Of a DNA stretch of 62,779 nt, positions 61,170 to 62,779 are shown piece after piece. This DNA is from an uncultured Alteromonas sp. Its GTDB lineage: Bacteria; Pseudomonadota; Gammaproteobacteria; Enterobacterales; Alteromonadaceae. Made by a program: the position numbers and the translations under genes. The stretch covers positions 1 to 62,779 of the forward strand of contig NZ_CAJXQY010000012.1 of assembly GCF_913058315.1 (NCBI RefSeq), read 5' to 3'. Under the pieces are notes generated by a model. That model was not told where the DNA came from. It did no database searches and saw nothing but the letters and a program-made list of their open reading frames with translations. How positions within the stretch are numbered: position 1 is the first letter of the stretch; the number at the start of each line of letters is the position of its first letter.

Positions 61170-62779
61170 TTAGCCATCATGCCCAAAAGTAATTGGCGCC
61201 TGCTTATAAAATACATTTAATAAATCGTTAAAAGCTGCTATCTCTTCAACCGCTAAATACCGGGAAGGTAGAGATAAAGTGGTATTAACATGCAGGATAT
61301 CCAGCTCTTCACCTTGTTCAAAACGGTACGAACGGGTGAGTGCGCCATATTTATGTTCGAGGCTTAGCTTAGCGGGAAAGCGGTTTAGTTGCCAATTATG
61401 GGGGAGCTGAATCTTATACTCCGACTCCACTCGGAACCCCGGATAATACTGGCCATACACTTCATTGTTCAGCCACGAAGAAGACAGCTCTCCGCGTAGC
61501 CAGGAGTCATTTTCCGCCAGAGACACGCCCTGCTGAGGATCAAAATAGCTGTCGTAAATCGTTTCTGAATGGGTGGTTAACCTGCTCGACATGGTATCCA
61601 CACCCGAGATCTCAAAGACCGGTTCAGCCTCTTCGTTGGCGACATCGTGATAGACATCGACCATATACTCCAGACGCTTCGGCTGCGATAAGCCAGCCAT
61701 ATTCTGGCGCATTAACGACGCATATTCATTCAGGAAGGTGAGCGTAACGAGCTCTTTTTGGCCGCCCTCCTGCGTAATAGTGATATCTGACTGCGCTTGC
61801 AATTGCCAGCGATATTGTGGCCTTGGAATGGTAGACAGCGATTCGTCATTGGACAGGTTTAACGCTACCCGCCCCTGGATCCAGTCCGACGTACTTTGCC
61901 ACTGAGTGTAAGGATCGGTTGGGTCTAAACAGTACTGCTGGTCCTCATACGTAAAGCAAACCACAACATGATCAAACAAACCAACCGACGCGGCACCAGC
62001 CATCGACGGGCGCTCCCTTTTAGTTGCCACCAGCACCGGCTCAGCATCGATGTTGATAGCATGAAGCATGGCTATCAGCAGTGACGATTTATCCTTGCAG
62101 TCACCAAACCGATTGGCAAGGGTTTCGTCAACATTATGGGGGACAATGTCATAGCCCGCTTCGGAGCGGGATACATATCGAATGTCGCGTGCCACAAACT
62201 CAAATATAGCCTGGATAAGCGCTGTTTTACCATCAGCACTGGCGGCTAATTTTTCCACCAATGGTTGTACCCCCTCGTTGTGCTCAATCGCTTTTACAAA
62301 CCCGGGGCGGACTTCAGCTTTGACTGCCTGCCAGTCAGGCTCAGTGGAAAGGGTTATCTGACCAAGTTGGTCTCCCCAGTTCACCACACTGTCTGACTCC
62401 GCAGCCACCAGGTTTTCGCCAGAACAAACAACGCTTTGCGACTGCTGCTCACAGGCAACAAACTCACTGGTATTTTCAAAATACAACGCCGCACTGTCGT
62501 CCCATTGCGCCTCGAAACTGTAATGTTGCATATCTGCAGTTTGCTGCGGGTAAGAACGAACACTCCAGTAGGAGCGCTCCGGCGTGAGAGTTTCTTCAAT
62601 TTTATAGGCAACGAGGGTCACGCCACCCACTTCCACTGCCGGGAAGGAAACAATCATCTTTTCGGTTTCAGTAAACGTATTATAGGTATCTTCCGCGATG
62701 ACCTTCTGATGTGATTCATTCACATAATTAACGTTGCCCGAGGGCGAAATGCTGGCTGCCGTCAATACGGTGAGCGTCT
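61170..62779 (-). CDS. DUF3857 and transglutaminase-like domain protein (N-terminus beyond window)
   Basis: The frame runs leftward from the right edge to a stop at 61170, about 535 residues seen. The first visible residues (TLTVLTAASISPSG) look like the end of a signal peptide, so only the start of the gene is missing. DUF3857 covers about the first 160 residues. The transglutaminase-like core has its catalytic Cys in RFGDCKDKSSLLIAMLHA, with a His in GLFDHVVVCF and an Asp in YCLDPTDPY. The C-terminal part is beta-rich. Such proteins are periplasmic, and in bacteria the fold usually cleaves or binds peptides rather than cross-links. Convergent with the MFS gene, 15 bp apart. Confidence 0.82.
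   Translation of the reverse strand, partial: TLTVLTAASISPSGNVNYVNESHQKVIAEDTYNTFTETEKMIVSFPAVEVGGVTLVAYKIEETLTPERSYWSVRSYPQQTADMQHYSFEAQWDDSAALYFENTSEFVACEQQSQSVVCSGENLVAAESDSVVNWGDQLGQITLSTEPDWQAVKAEVRPGFVKAIEHNEGVQPLVEKLAASADGKTALIQAIFEFVARDIRYVSRSEAGYDIVPHNVDETLANRFGDCKDKSSLLIAMLHAINIDAEPVLVATKRERPSMAGAASVGLFDHVVVCFTYEDQQYCLDPTDPYTQWQSTSDWIQGRVALNLSNDESLSTIPRPQYRWQLQAQSDITITQEGGQKELVTLTFLNEYASLMRQNMAGLSQPKRLEYMVDVYHDVANEEAEPVFEISGVDTMSSRLTTHSETIYDSYFDPQQGVSLAENDSWLRGELSSSWLNNEVYGQYYPGFRVESEYKIQLPHNWQLNRFPAKLSLEHKYGALTRSYRFEQGEELDILHVNTTLSLPSRYLAVEEIAAFNDLLNVFYKQAPITFGHDG

Noticed and set aside
1..62779. CRISPR arrays, tRNA and rRNA genes, phage or integrase modules
   Set aside because: Reading both strands I found no regularly spaced direct repeats, no tRNA-like cloverleaf or rRNA sequence, and no integrase or phage structural gene. 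A tool-based scan (tRNAscan-SE, CRISPRCasFinder) would settle this.

Overview
The window reads as chromosomal DNA of a marine gammaproteobacterium, most likely Alteromonadaceae (Alteromonas and relatives). This placement is an inference from gene content: an NCS1 carrier beside hexitol genes, a GlyGly-CTERM protein, an SLC45-type sugar carrier with a GH13 glucosidase, an aryl polyene cluster, and moderate GC. No rRNA, tRNA or CRISPR array was seen.

1-0.75 kb is mobile-element debris. The 5' end of an IS3-type element (start of OrfA) sits inside the C-terminal part of an IS110-type transposase gene. 0.75-2.8 kb holds small membrane proteins, including a 27-residue single-span protein, and an ECF sigma factor gene followed by a membrane protein gene.

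3.4-17 kb is a hexitol (mannitol/sorbitol-type) utilisation locus made of two divergent transcription units. The leftward unit encodes an NCS1-type carrier, a long-chain mannitol dehydrogenase and a fructokinase. The rightward unit encodes an OprB-type porin, a complete ABC importer (binding protein, two permeases, ATPase), a second mannitol dehydrogenase, a HAD phosphatase and a SorC-type regulator. The inferred route is polyol across the outer membrane by the porin, across the inner membrane by the ABC importer, oxidation to the ketose, and phosphorylation by fructokinase.

17.2-25.9 kb is a set of stress/detoxification genes: HxlR regulator, MdaB-like quinone reductase, a cupin gene split by an in-frame stop, glutathione S-transferase, LysR regulator divergent from an MFS exporter, and an aldo/keto reductase. 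A soluble GAF hybrid histidine kinase and a DUF2846 lipoprotein follow.

26.1-45.0 kb is the main accessory locus, a complete aryl polyene (xanthomonadin-like) pigment cluster. It has a phosphopantetheinyl transferase, two ACPs, a ketosynthase with a chain-length-factor partner, a second ketosynthase, a ketoreductase, an ApeI/ApeP-type dehydratase pair plus a MaoC-like protein, an AMP-dependent aryl-acid ligase, a thioesterase, a glycosyltransferase, two lipid acyltransferases, a LolA-like carrier, an MMPL exporter and a COG4648 membrane protein. Two genes set it apart. A chorismatase-family enzyme would make a hydroxybenzoate starter from chorismate, and a flavoprotein carries the flavin-dependent-halogenase motif WxWxIP and a lysine in the catalytic position. 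Both divergent promoter regions of the cluster carry the same perfect 12-bp palindrome TAGTTTAAACTA, a candidate shared operator. The cluster ends with a secreted protein made of a gap-free 126-residue tandem duplication.

45-62.8 kb is more ordinary: an alpha/beta hydrolase, a dCache chemoreceptor, a GGDEF-EAL protein, a COG2509 flavoprotein, ferredoxin FdxA, RlmE, a TrmH-family methyltransferase, a YlqF/RbgA-type GTPase, a secreted cyclophilin with a GlyGly-CTERM tail, an alpha-glucosidase with its MFS sugar carrier, an MFS drug-type exporter, and a DUF3857/transglutaminase protein cut off by the right edge.
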